20,922 bases of DNA, taken from positions 1-20,922 of the forward strand of contig JAENRP010000198.1 in the NCBI GenBank assembly GCA_024741835.1, read 5' to 3'. Source of the stretch: Diplocarpon mali. Taxonomy: Eukaryota > Ascomycota > Leotiomycetes > Helotiales > Drepanopezizaceae. The notes under the pieces are model-generated. The model worked only from the letters and a program-made list of their open reading frames with translations. It searched no databases and had not been told where the DNA came from. The position numbers were made by a program, and so were the translations under genes. Positions 1-9,668 of the stretch are shown here, piece by piece (position 1 is the stretch's first letter; each line of letters begins with the position of its first letter).

Positions 1-82
1 AATATACTATTGCCTTAACCTATATTATTCTATATTCTTTACTAATAGTAATAGAGGCTACTACTTTTATTATTTAAAATAT

Positions 83-328
83 ATATAAAGACCTAAGATA
101 GATAGGTCTTATAATATATATTATATAATTAATATAGGATGGTAGGAGGATAAAAGGGCTATCTTTTATATATAGAGATAGCGTATATTACTATAGTACT
201 AAATATACCCTATACTTAGGACTTATTCTTAATATCTTATTTAAGAGAGCCCGCTTATGGTGCTTCCTCCTTTTGTTTTTAGGTCTTCCCTTAGGCCTAT
301 TCTTGTGTTGTCTCCCCTCAGTTTTATA
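83..328. repeat. 246-bp direct repeat, left copy
   Basis: This stretch matches 5633-5878 over its full length with no indel; in the first 80 bases compared in detail every difference is a transition. The left copy is the more mutated (for example ATAAAGACC here against ATGGAGACC on the right, and TATATTATATAATTA against CATATATCATATGATC). A TG...CA-bounded core may be 86-320, starting TGGAGACC and ending TCTCCCCTCA, with short inverted ends GGAGAC/GTCTCC, which would suit a small LTR. However, similarity runs a few bases past both limits and there is no matching target-site duplication. It may be an LTR pair split by the nested copia element, two solo LTRs, or another repeat. Confidence 0.7.
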
Positions 329-1046
329 ATATCGACTTTTAAAAGAGGCTAAGTCTCGCTTCGGCAAAGGTAGGTGGATTCTCGCTTAATAGTTTAATAT
401 ACGCGCTAAGTCGTCTCTTGGCTTTAATAAGCTAGGGTCTTTAGGCTAGAGATAGCTTAGGTAATCCTACTAATCTCGCTTTATAATTATCGATTAAATT
501 AATCTTAGTATTATAAGGATTCTTTTAAACCTAAGACTATTCCTTATAATACGTTTAAGTTCGAAAAGTCTTATTTATCTTAATTAGCTTAGCTATAGCA
601 TTATAGTCTCTTGCCCTTAGCAGTAGAGGAAGGTCCGGCCCTAGGGGCTAGGGTAAAGGTACTCCTTATAGAAGCTGGTTCCCTAAACGAACTAGGTATA
701 TTCTGTATTTGCTAACTTCTGGCTAGTAAGGAATTCATTTTACCGATTTTAGTTTCGGTAGGAATTCAATTAATAAAGGGTTCTATAGAAAAAGGGTTCT
801 AATAGCGTAGTACTCTTTTAACTTCTACTTATAGTACTTTTATAAAAGGAGTAATTAAGAAAATCCGGCTAATAAAAGCGTTCCTCGATTATACTAGTTA
901 ATAAGCTATACTCAAGCTCCTAGTTTATTTAAGAGATCTTTAAGATCCTAACTCTATCGAAAGTCGAAATAATTGCAAATCGATTTTCAAAAGGGGTAAA
1001 ATATTATTAAAAGCCGTCCTTAATAGAAAAGAACTTCTTTATTTAA
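329..1046. other. Gene-free decayed spacer
   Basis: No coding-derived frame, RNA gene or recognisable transposon domain was found between the 246-bp repeat and the copia 3' LTR. It has the same AT-rich, transition-mutated look as the rest. It contains one clear hairpin near 731-767 and a short GC-rich patch near 630-655 (CCCTAG / CTAGGG). Confidence 0.5.
731..767. repeat. Imperfect inverted repeat (hairpin)
   Basis: GAATTC...TACCGA is followed after a short loop by TCGGTA..GAATTC, giving an imperfect stem of about 14 pairs. It is unrelated in sequence to the dispersed 30-bp palindrome, and no second copy was noticed. Confidence 0.55.
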
Positions 1047-1353
1047 TATAATAATATAGAACTGCTAAAGTGCGAGATTAAGTATAGGAGCAAGAAGTAG
1101 TGCAAAAGGCGTATTCTATAGGTCTAATATAAAGGAAACGAAGAAGTTAAAGAGCCCTCCTTAAGGGAGAGCCCTTCTTCCTTATATATATAAGTAGCTT
1201 AAGGCTCTTTATCCATTTATATAATATTATATAAGAATATCCTTTTGCACCTTTAGGATCGATTTAAGATAACCTTATATCGAATTGAGATTGTAAAACC
1301 TTAAAACGCCGTACTCCTAGGTAATTGCGCCAAGTAGAGGTGCAGCCGTTACA
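1047..1353 (-). repeat. Copia 3' LTR
   Basis: This is a direct repeat of 4740-5055. On the plus strand it starts TATAAT (RIP-changed from TGTAAC) and ends GTTACA, so the ancestral ends are the perfect inverted pair TGTAAC/GTTACA. Differences from the other LTR are mostly transitions (cagaaccgcc on the right, tagaactgct here), plus a few small indels. It is the 3' LTR because the RT and RNase H end of the minus-strand frame abuts it. Confidence 0.9.
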
Positions 1354-2738
1354 ACGGCCTTAGAATAGGAGGCTCTACTTCCTCTATTACCTATTTAGTT
1401 AGAATCGCAGTAGCTATGCAATTTCTAAAGCTCTAGGTCAATTGTTTTACTTTTAAAGGTAGTATAATAGAATCGCGTTCCTTATAAGTATTATAGAACT
1501 CGTTTTAAAGCTGCTATATATTATAGCAAAGGGTTAGTAAGGAATTTGCTAAGAATAGAGTAGTAGTATAGTATATCCTAATGCGTATAGTACGCAAGGT
1601 ACTATAGAGAACCGCAGATCTTTTAGTATAGCTTTACTTCCTATAGAGTGGCTTAGCCTTCGAATTTGACTATATGAACTTTATAGCTACTAGCAAACGG
1701 CATAGGTACGCTCTTGCAATTAGTTATATAAAAACGTTTAAGAACCTTATTAACATAGGCGTCTTAATAAAGTGAGATCGTTCTGTTTTATCGATCTCTA
1801 ACTATATATACTCTTAAGAAGTAATTAGCCAGTTCGCTACCTATAATTTCGAAGAGGTTGCGAAGATCTCTCTTAAACTTATTATATATATTACCCTTCT
1901 TTACAACTATAAGGAAGTCATCGACGTAAGTGATAATGAGAATCTGAGAGGCGCGGTTGATATATATGTAATTATTAGTATTAAAAGGTTGAAAATCGAG
2001 CTTTTGCAGCTTAAACTATAGCTTTTCTTACTATAGTCGTAGAGATTGCTTTAAGCTATATAAGGCCTTAAGAAGCTTAAGATAGTAGTCTTAAGGTAAA
2101 AGAATGACCTTATTTTAAGTGTATTTAAGAGGTAACTTGACGTAGATATTAGAGTCAGCTTTTGAATTAAGGAAAGCTATTTTAATATTAAACTGATCTA
2201 GCTTAAAGTTGTAGAGAGCTGCGAGCGCAATTGCAATCTTTCAAATAGCAGATTTGCAGATGCTAGCAAAGGTTTAGTTGTAATCTTGACCTTATTATTA
2301 TATATAGCTTTATACGACGAATCTGACCTTCTATTAGGAGATTTCCCTGTTTTAGTCTCTTTTTATTTTAAAGACAAGTCTCGATCTGAATACTCTATCG
2401 TCTTTAGAGAGTTCTAAGCGTTTTACTACCACCTATATATTCTTATAAGCGAGGGAATTATACTTAAAGTTGATCGCAGATCGCCATTTGTCGGCGTTAG
2501 CGCAAGAAAGGGCTTATTCGACTGTTTTCAGGTCATTTGAGTATAGAGAGTTGAGTAAGGCCATATAGAAGGCACTTAAATAGGCTTCCTTATTATTAGA
2601 GTTATCAGCTTTAAATCTAAGAGCAGTAGAGCGAGTAGCTCTCTTCTCGGAAGGCTGAGGGTAAGCCTTGTTCTTTAAACTAGGAGGTTTTCCTCTCTTT
2701 CTTAGAATTGGAGTTAGAAGCTTAGCTTCTCTTGAATC

Positions 2739-2768
2739 GACTCGCGGTCCTAGCCTAGGAGTGAAATC
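2739..2768. repeat. 30-bp palindromic element, copy 1
   Basis: Arms GACTCGCGG / CTAGGAGTG. On the minus (coding) strand of copia it reads DFTPRLGPRVDS in the same frame as the RT that follows. It forms a 54-bp tandem unit with copy 2, in the integrase/RT linker. Confidence 0.85.
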
Positions 2769-2790
2769 ATTATTATTGTAAGAGTTAGAA

Positions 2791-2822
2791 TTGACTCGCG
2801 GTCCTGGCTTAAGAGTGAAATC
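2791..2822. repeat. 30-bp palindromic element, copy 2
   Basis: Arms TTGACTCGCGG / CTTAAGAGTGAAA. It reads DFTLKPGPRVNS in the copia frame. It is a tandem partner of copy 1 (54-bp period, 18 codons), separated by an Asn/Ser-rich spacer. Confidence 0.88.
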
Positions 2823-4227
2823 ACCCCTTAATTGAGAAGAGGAGTTTTCCTTAAGGTATAACTCTATAATCAGGCCATCTTTATCAAATCGAATATAAGA
2901 AGATCGAATAATCTTCTCCCTTAATCGTAATAGTATATAGATCTAATAGATACTTCTACTATTAAAACTAATGAGAGTACCTACTTCTGCTCTTAGAGCG
3001 AGTTTGTTACTCTAAGTTCGCTTTTCTTTCTCGATTAGCATATAGACGCGACAGCCTAATACTTAAAGATGCTTAACTAAGGGAGTATAAGGCTTATTAG
3101 GCTTAATATTATCCTAAAAGACCTTATATAGAGTTTTACTATTAAGAATATTAAAGGCGGTAAGATTGGTAATATATATTATCGAAAGAAGGAGGTGAGG
3201 CTAGAGAAAGGAAGGGATATTTTAGTCAATTACAGCTATTCGCAACTTTTCTATTAGTATATGAATTAATCGTTCTAATCTATTATCTTATTCTAATATA
3301 TATAAAGTAGATTCCTTTAAAATTATATTAAGGTTCTCTATAAGTATTCGCATTTATATAAGAGAGTACTCCTTGCCTCTATTAGTTCTCTAACGCTTGA
3401 TTATGCGATTATACTAAGTTTATAAGAGGCTGATCATTTTCTTATTTGCCTTAAAGGCATTAGATTTATTTATATAAGTCTATCCCTACTTAGCTATTAT
3501 AGCTGCGCAAGTAAAGATAGAAGCGTATTTGTAACTATTAAGGCCAGTTGGCTTTAGATAAACCACATTAACGTATAGCTTATTAAGTGCCTTTATAAGT
3601 CGAAGGCAAGCTAAACGTTTATTAATATATCGGAGAGGTCTGCCTTTCTTATAAAGAGCGCAAATTCGCGTCTTTCTTAATTTTATTTCCTTAATCTATA
3701 TATTAGTGATAGCAGATTGGGTCTTTCTAACCGTTTATAGGCTAGCGTAGCCTAATCGATAGTACTAGAGCTTAATATTAAAAGGTCTATTCTTAATAGC
3801 AGCTAAGAGAGTATATCCACTTATATAACTAGAGGAGTTAGTAGAAGGCTATTCCTTAATGATATATATATTAATATTAATAGTGCAAATTTCCTTCTTA
3901 TTAAATAGGAATAGCTTACTATTTCGATAGAAGCCTTTGATTTTATTAAGTTTGCTATCTAAGTATAAGTAGATAGGTGATTAAAGTATATAGAGAGTAT
4001 TAATTAACTTAAGAATATATACCTTTCTATTAGATTTAAGTACATTGACTTTGCAAGTACTAATGCTAAAAGGTTGAATAGATCTATTAATTATACTTAA
4101 GGAGGGTAGATTGTCTTAAGCAGTATAAGAAGTAAACTTAAAGAGATTATTAAAGACGTGCTTACTAGCACCTATATTATATAGCTAACGATTCCTTAAT
4201 TTTAATAAAAAGCAAGAGGTAGAAGAA

Positions 4228-4260
4228 CTGAGTCCTAGGCCTGGCCTGCGAGTGGAAATT
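4228..4260. repeat. 30-bp palindromic element, copy 3
   Basis: Arms CTGAGTCCTAGG / CTGCGAGTGG. It reads ISTRRPGLGLS in the copia frame, between the Gag zinc knuckle and the protease. It is in tandem with copy 4 (48-bp period), and both are preceded by the same LGPI codons. Confidence 0.88.
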
Positions 4261-4275
4261 GGCCCTAGTGATAAA

Positions 4276-4308
4276 TTGACTCCTAGGCCCGGCTCGCGAG
4301 TGAGAATT
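4276..4308. repeat. 30-bp palindromic element, copy 4
   Basis: Arms TTGACTCCTAGG / CTCGCGAGTGAGAA. It reads ILTREPGLGVN in the copia frame, 16 codons from copy 3. The surrounding frame is open on both sides, so the pair adds a linker without breaking the polyprotein. Confidence 0.9.
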
Positions 4309-4739
4309 GGCCCTAGGGTTAGTAATAGTATAGTATGCCTAAAGAGGTCATTATCTGACTCTTCGTCTTCCTTTTGAATCTTCTTAGAAGGCTTCTTACC
4401 TTTTGGTAATAATAGCGAGGACTTATCGTCCTTACCTTTAAAGTGGTAAAATATATACTTCTTCTTTAAATCCTTCTCTTAAGCCTCTCTTTTCGATTTA
4501 TTAATTGCAAAGCAATCTTTTGCCTTATAGTATAGCTCTAGTTATTTGCAATAAGGATAAGGGGAGTTAAAGGAGGAGGTAGTATTCCTAGAGGTGCTCT
4601 TCTTTAAGTCTTTGAAACCTCCTTTGTTTTCTAACTTCTTATAGTTAGAGGAATGCGGCTTGCTAGCCGATTTATTACTATATAAGACGGTTCCGTTCAT
4701 TTTTAAACTCTATAAGGCTCGAGCTTTATTAGTAATATC

Positions 4740-5055
4740 TGTAACGATACAGAACCGCCAAAGTGCGAGATCAAGTATGGGAGCAAGAAGTGGTGCAAAA
4801 GGCGTATTCTATAGGTCTAATACGAAGGAAACGAAGAAGTTAGAGAGCCCTCCCTATAGGAGAGCCCTTCTCCCTTATATATATTAGCAGCTTAAGACTC
4901 TTTGCCTATTTATATGATATTATATAAGAATATCCTTTTGCACCTTTAGGGTCGATTCGAAATAACCCTATATTGAATCGAGATTGCAAAACCTTAAAAC
5001 GCTATAAACGCCATACTCTTAGGTAATTGTATCAGTTAGGGGTACAGCTGTTATA
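4740..5055 (-). repeat. Copia 5' LTR
   Basis: This 316-bp LTR begins TGTAAC on the plus strand and ends GTTATA (from GTTACA). It is less RIP-mutated than the 3' LTR at many CpA/TpG sites and carries a short extra segment near 5008 (cgctataaacgcc). As the minus-strand 5' LTR it should hold the promoter, and an AT-rich tatatata run is present. The adjoining internal sequence (revcomp of 4739 downward, GATATTACTAATAAAGC) is where the primer-binding site should be, but I could not match it to a tRNA. Confidence 0.9.
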
Positions 5056-5383
5056 CTACCCCCCCCCTTTGAGAACGCTTGCCTATAAGCGTTAGTAGGT
5101 TGTGACGATTTTTATATAGTAATATGCTTAGCATATTGTTATACGAATAGTACTATTCTGTATTTAGTTTAGCGTAAGTTGCGTTATACACTTAAATTTG
5201 TTTTTCTCCTCGTAGGATCTTCCTTCTTTAGTATAATAACTATATATAACCATATAGGTCCTTTACTCCTATTACTATAGCGCAGGGCTAATGTATAGTA
5301 GTAGAAACAATTACTACTACTACTACTAACTACTATAAGTAAGTTTACCTTAGTCTAGGGTCGAATCGCATCTAATACGCGTA
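5056..5383. other. Spacer with C9 run
   Basis: No gene was seen. A run of nine C residues (5059-5067) starts four bases outside the copia LTR, unusual in a sequence otherwise poor in C. A short triplet run (tac/act repeats) occurs near 5310-5335. The region looks less RIP-mutated than the transposon bodies. Confidence 0.5.
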
Positions 5384-5752
5384 ATGCCGATCCCTTTGCT
5401 ATTAGGCGCCCTTGCAGTGGCCTACTGCGTTTATTATTACTAGTACGTGCGGCGTCTTATGCGCGATATCGCGTACAAATGCGAGTTTGAATCGGAGCGT
5501 AGTAAGAAGTGCTACTAATGCTAGGAGCAAAAGGCGGAGTGCATCTCTATAAGTACCCCGAATCAAGTCCAAAGTTTTAATTATACTAATACTTATTTAT
5601 AGCTTCCCTCTTATATTAGTAAGGAGTTTATAATATGGAGACCTAAGATGGATAGGTCTTATGACATATATCATATGATCGACGCAGGATAGTAGGAGGA
5701 TAAAAGGGCCATCTTTTATATATAGAGATAGCGCGTATTACTATAGTACTGA
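5384..5752 (+). pseudogene. Small Cys-rich ORF of unknown function, broken
   Basis: I do not recognise this frame. From ATG at 5384 to a TGA at 5750-5752 it has about 122 codons with several internal TAG/TAA, all explainable as RIP of CAG, CAA or TGG. The start reads MPIPLLLGALAVAYCVYYY, a hydrophobic segment like a signal peptide or membrane anchor. It is followed by a Lys/Glu-rich, Cys-containing part with a C-x2-C-x6-C pattern (KKCY.C.EQKAECIS). The last 40 codons run into the 246-bp repeat at 5633, so either the repeat carries the end of this gene or the reading is accidental there. Its patch (about 5380-5570) is visibly richer in GC and CpG than its surroundings, which suggests non-repeated host sequence or a recently arrived fragment. 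Confidence 0.35.
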
Positions 5753-5878
5753 ATATACCTTATACTTAGGACTTATTTTTAATATCTTATCTAAGAGAGC
5801 CCGCTTATAGTGCTTCCTCCTCTTATTTTTAGGTCTTCCCTTAGGCCTATTCTTATATTATCTCCCCTTAGTTTTATA
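5633..5878. repeat. 246-bp direct repeat, right copy
   Basis: This is the less mutated copy of 83-328. It keeps CATATATCATATGATCGACG where the left copy has only A and T. The copies are the same length with no indel. It lies between the small Cys-rich ORF and the leader of the gypsy element, and together with the left copy it brackets the copia insertion. Confidence 0.7.
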
Positions 5879-6600
5879 TTAATGACTTACGCAAGGACCG
5901 ATTTCTTAAGATTTCCGTCCTTATATAACCTTATTAATCTCTTAGTTCGCAAATAAGAGACTAGCCTTTTGAAGAATACGTCTTTAAAACACTTATAGCA
6001 TTTTAAATCGACTCTAAAACCCTTATCCTTAATCGCCTAGTTATTTAAAACTATCGATTTTCATTTAGCAACTATTAATAACTTCAGATTTTCCCTTTTC
6101 AGCTCTGCTTTAAAAACCCCTATTTTCTTCCTTAACTTTAAGATTTTCGGAATTTTCGGCTTCTTAATATAAAAAGTTTAATAAACCTTATAATAGCAAT
6201 CTCAAATAGCGGTAGTTTCAAGTACTTAAGTAATACCAAGCGTAAACTCCAATTGGAAGTGCCTTCTTAAAATCTTTAAAAATCCGAATCCGATAATTCA
6301 GCCGCTTTAGCTTAATAGAACTTTAAAAATTGCTTTAGAATCGTCTCTAAAGACCCCTTTATTCTAAGGACTAATAGGAATTGGCCTAGAGGTTAAAAAG
6401 AATCTTAGATATAAACCTTATCTTAGAAATTAGTCTTTAATTAAGTAAACCTTATCTTATTATAATTAGTTGCAACGCTCCTATTAGCTATTTAGTACCT
6501 ACTTAAAATCTCTTAACAAACTTAGATTAAACTTTTAGCAGAATTCGGAATTCCACTCTTAAGCCTGGCCTATAAGTAAGAGGATAAAAAGACGTCCTTA
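5879..6600. other. Leader upstream of the gypsy gag; no gene seen
   Basis: This stretch is AT-rich with no coding-derived frame. It probably holds the 5' untranslated part and perhaps a degraded 5' LTR of the gypsy element. No stretch repeating downstream of the integrase was found, so an LTR cannot be shown. Palindrome copy 5 lies here at 6551-6580, outside the gag frame. Confidence 0.5.
6551..6580. repeat. 30-bp palindromic element, copy 5
   Basis: Arms CCACTCTTAAG / CTATAAGTAAG around gcctggc. It lies in the leader just before the gypsy gag frame and is one of only two copies outside coding-derived sequence. Confidence 0.8.
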
Positions 6601-9450
6601 AACAACTTAAGACTACTACCTACTTTTTCAATATTAATATTAGAAAATATTAAAAATAATAATAATTTTAAACTTTTTACTAACCCTTTATTTAAATCTT
6701 TTCAAACTCGTCCTAATCACTTTAAGATTAACTCAGATTTTAAATATTCTTTAAGCCCTTTTGAATTTCAAAGTACTCCTTTTAGCAATCAATCTCGCAA
6801 TATTAAAGCTTCCCCTTTACCCCCTATAGATTCTATTAACTTAGATAGTCAGTATAAAACGATAATAGCCGCATTTAGGGCTATTACTAATCACTTTCCC
6901 CTTCCTAGTTCTCCTAGCGCTCCTCACTTTATAAGTGCTAATATTACTAATTTCCTTAAGTAATATAAGGAAACTTATTACGATTTTAATATTATATAAA
7001 AGGATATAATTTCTCGACTTCCTTACTACTATAATTATATAAGTAAGGATATTATCAAGTCCCTCCTTAAATAGAAAACTCATAGTTTATAAGAACTCCT
7101 TATTAAGGCCCTTAAATCTGAATTTCGCAAATTTAATAAATAGCAGATTCGCAATACCTTAGCTTTCTTAAAGGAATTTATTCTAGTCACTTATACTCTT
7201 AAGGAACTCAAGAACTACTATCAGACTTTTACTTATATATCGAATACCTTAATCAGCTAGAAAATACTTAGCAAAGTTAAAAGAGGCCGCCTTTTCTTAC
7301 TCAAATTACCCACTAGACTTCAAAATAAGATTATTAAGCATTTTAAGATTAATAAGCAAGACCTTATAACCTTTGCCTTATTTAAGGAATTCGCAGCCTT
7401 TACTTTAAAATCAGATCTTAATAAGAGAACTATTAATACTATAGAGTAGGAAAAAGCCCCTACTCCCTCTTATACTAAAGACCTTAAGAGCCTGGTCCAA
7501 GAATACTTAAAGGCTTTAAAAGTCATAGAAGAGGTAAAGAAGAACCTAATAGTCATACCTTTCATTTATAAGCCCAACCTAAGAGTGAAATCCAACCTTA
7601 AAATTAAGGAACTTAAGACCTAATTTGCAAAACTCCAAATCTAAAGCTTAAAAACTAGGATTAATAATCTCTTATAAGAAAAATAGCATATTCTCTAATT
7701 TAATAATAAGCAAAACTCAGCTACTATAAGCTAATACAGTAGTTCTTATTACCAGACTCCTACTTCTTATTATTCGAAATAACCTACTAATATAAGAACT
7801 TAATAGTTGACTAAAGAAGGAGAAATTAATCCTAACTAGCACTCTACTAATATTAATACTATAAGGTACTAAGGGAATAGCAATAGAAGACGACTAACTT
7901 ACAACTTTTACAATAATAAAGAATCCAACTGCGCTTTATATAAGTATTGCAACAATTGCCCTCTTTTCCTTTATTTTATTAATACTAAGGTTATATATAT
8001 TAATAAGTATAAGATACTTTACATTAAAGATCCTAGGCTAAAAGCTATCCCTATTAAAAAGCACTAGAATCGCTTATAGTTATAAACTATTTGAATAATA
8101 ATATATAATACAAAATAGGATAAGAATTTAATCAAACGATAGCGTATTATAGATATAAATGCTAAAATTCCAACTTATATATATATAGGTCCAACTAGCA
8201 ATCTACCTAAGGGAGTTCTTAAGGACTCAGCTTCTAATCAAATAGCTATAGAAGTTAAAGGCATCTTTATCTTAAGATAGGTTAATAATAATATTTCAGC
8301 TAATATTAATACTACTTCTATATCTAAGAACCCTTAGAATTCTCAGCATCCTTTTAGATCTTCTACTCTACTAATACTAATAAAACCAGCTAAAGTCTAG
8401 AAATTAACGCGTATAACTTAGGAATCTCAATATAGAGTCCAAACGCTAAAAGACACCTAATAGTCTAGAACCGCAGTAGACGAAGATAAAGCCAATATAG
8501 TAGATAAATTGATTAAAGATATAATAGATAAAGATAGCTTTAAGCTTAAAGATTAAGAAGTTAAAGTTATTATATAGACCCTTGACCTTAAGCGAAAGAG
8601 ATAGATATTAAAACAAAAGAAATTCGTTAACAAATACGCTAGTTCAACCGCAATAAAGAAAGCTGTAGAAAATATTATAGCTTAGCAAATTAACTTTATA
8701 TTCAAAGACCTATTTAATTTAATTAGACGCTTTAATAAAGTGCTAAGAAAGCATATCCCAATTGCCTTTAAAGATTTAAATAATAATAAAGAAATAGAAA
8801 TTGTAATACAAAAGAACTCTAAGAAGCACTTAGCCTTAATCAAATGTCTTTAAATTATAAAAGATAAAGGAACCTAAAGGTACTACGATATTATAGCAAT
8901 AGCTTTAATATCTTAGAATATTAATCGAAATTGTTTAGCAGTTATAATAAAAAGCCCTATTATTATTTATTCTATAGAAGAATCAATTAAAGCAAAGGCT
9001 CTAATTAATTATAGTTTAAAAGTTAATATAATAATTAAAAAAGTGGCAGAAATAGCTCAATTGATAATCGTTAGCAATCGACTCCTTATTTATTTAACTA
9101 TCTTTAAATCGAAATATAATTTTAATAAATAGGTGAAAAATATAAAGGTTAAAGTTAGAGGAATTGTTAATTATACTAACTTTCTAATAATAGAGAATTC
9201 CTTAAATAATATTCTTTTAAAAATGCCCTTTATTTTAAAATCTTAGCTAACATTTAACTATCCTAAAGATAGGCTTATAAAAGCTAGCCTTTAAAATATA
9301 GATTAATCTTTAAAAGGATAAATAGTTATTATAAAAGATATAGCCGAATTCTAAAATAAGGTTTTGGGAAACGATTAGCTAGCATAAAGGCTAGGCTTAA
9401 TACTAATAAAAGAAGGCACCTAGCGAGGAGTTATAGCAAAAGAAAGGTGA
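6601..9450 (+). pseudogene. Gypsy Gag-protease, decayed
   Basis: This is one continuous frame of about 950 codons, broken mainly by TAA and TAG and ending at TGA 9448-9450. The capsid-like part runs about 6900-7420 (APHFISANITNFLKQY if TAA is read as Gln, a later RLPYY, and LFLLKLPTRLQNKI). A polar linker with palindrome copy 6 (7561) comes next, then a Cys cluster near 7930-7960 (C-x6-C-x2-C, an altered zinc finger). A long charged segment follows. The retropepsin-like domain runs about 8990-9300: its D-S-G triad is now N-Y-S at about 9007-9015, followed by VNIIIKKVAEIAQL and later ILLKMPFILKS. The start codon is not certain because several ATA codons near 6630-6640 could be mutated ATG. Confidence 0.85.
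7561..7593. repeat. 30-bp palindromic element, copy 6
   Basis: Degenerate copy (TTCATTTATAAG / CTAAGAGTGAAA). It reads FIYKPNLRVKS in the gypsy Gag frame, in the polar linker after the capsid-like part. The frame stays open through it. Confidence 0.75.
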
Positions 9451-9473
9451 GTTTGCTAATTTTAAATAATAGC

Positions 9474-9508
9474 GATTTGACTTATAGTCCTAGACTAAGA
9501 GTCAAATC
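9474..9508. repeat. 30-bp palindromic element, copy 7
   Basis: Extended arms GATTTGACTTATAG / CTAAGAGTCAAATC. It reads DLTYSPRLRVKS in the Pol frame. It lies 24 bases after the Gag-protease stop, where the frame changes by -1. Confidence 0.88.
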
Positions 9509-9638
9509 TAGAATTTTGAAAAATAGTATAATTAGCGTTTTATTAGCTTAATAATTAAGAAAAAAGAAAAATAAGGTAGAAAAGAGAGTTCGTTTTATAA
9601 ATTTTAACAATTTACTAATCATTTTAAAAAACCTAAAA

Positions 9639-9668
9639 ACCACTTATAAGCTAGACCTATAAGTGAAA
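9639..9668. repeat. 30-bp palindromic element, copy 8
   Basis: Arms CACTTATAAG / CTATAAGTG. It reads TTYKLDL-stop-VKN in the Pol frame (the stop is TAA for Gln), in the linker before RT, 165 bases after copy 7. Confidence 0.85.

Larger units (their letters stand above)
1354..4739 (-). pseudogene. Copia gag-pol polyprotein, decayed
   Basis: This was the polyprotein of the copia element. Domains on the minus strand, in reading order: a CCHC-like zinc knuckle (about 4560-4506, tail DCFAINKSKR); the aspartic protease start (about 4192-4157, read as YNIGASKHVFNN for D-T/S-G-A); the pre-integrase zinc domain (about 3790-3640, RLGYASLQTVRKT); the integrase core (about 3640-3230, with TNRGKEYS and a degraded P-Y-T-P-x-Q-D-G region); a linker; reverse transcriptase (about 2480-1800, YVDD intact at 1928-1917); and the start of RNase H (AALKRVL near 1520, YCDSN near 1405). 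The frame stops after roughly RASYSKAV at the 3' LTR, so the rest of RNase H is deleted. Stops are TAA and TAG at Gln or Trp positions. Palindrome pairs lie in frame in the Gag/protease and integrase/RT linkers. Confidence 0.9.
1047..5055 (-). mobile_element. Ty1/copia retrotransposon, RIP-inactivated
   Basis: This is an LTR retrotransposon of copia type read on the minus strand. Two direct LTRs (1047-1353 and 4740-5055) enclose a single decayed gag-pol frame in the copia order: Gag zinc knuckle, protease, integrase, reverse transcriptase, start of RNase H. That order (integrase before RT) separates it from Ty3/gypsy. At about 4.0 kb it is shorter than the usual 5 kb or so, because the end of RNase H and the polypurine tract are missing next to the 3' LTR. 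The five bases outside the LTRs (tttaa and ctacc) do not match, so no target-site duplication is visible. Four copies of the 30-bp palindrome lie in its frame. Confidence 0.92.

Noticed and set aside
2739..4308. CRISPR-like array from repeated palindromes
   Set aside because: Only two pairs, with spacers that are similar or coding, in a eukaryotic retroelement; the copies elsewhere are dispersed singly.
4660..4887. Open plus-strand frame of 75 codons
   Set aside because: It overlaps the minus-strand copia Gag region and the 5' LTR and has no recognisable features; it is a shadow of that element.
6841..7083. Open minus-strand frame of 80 codons
   Set aside because: It lies antisense to the gypsy capsid-like region, which gives a coherent Gag reading on the plus strand.
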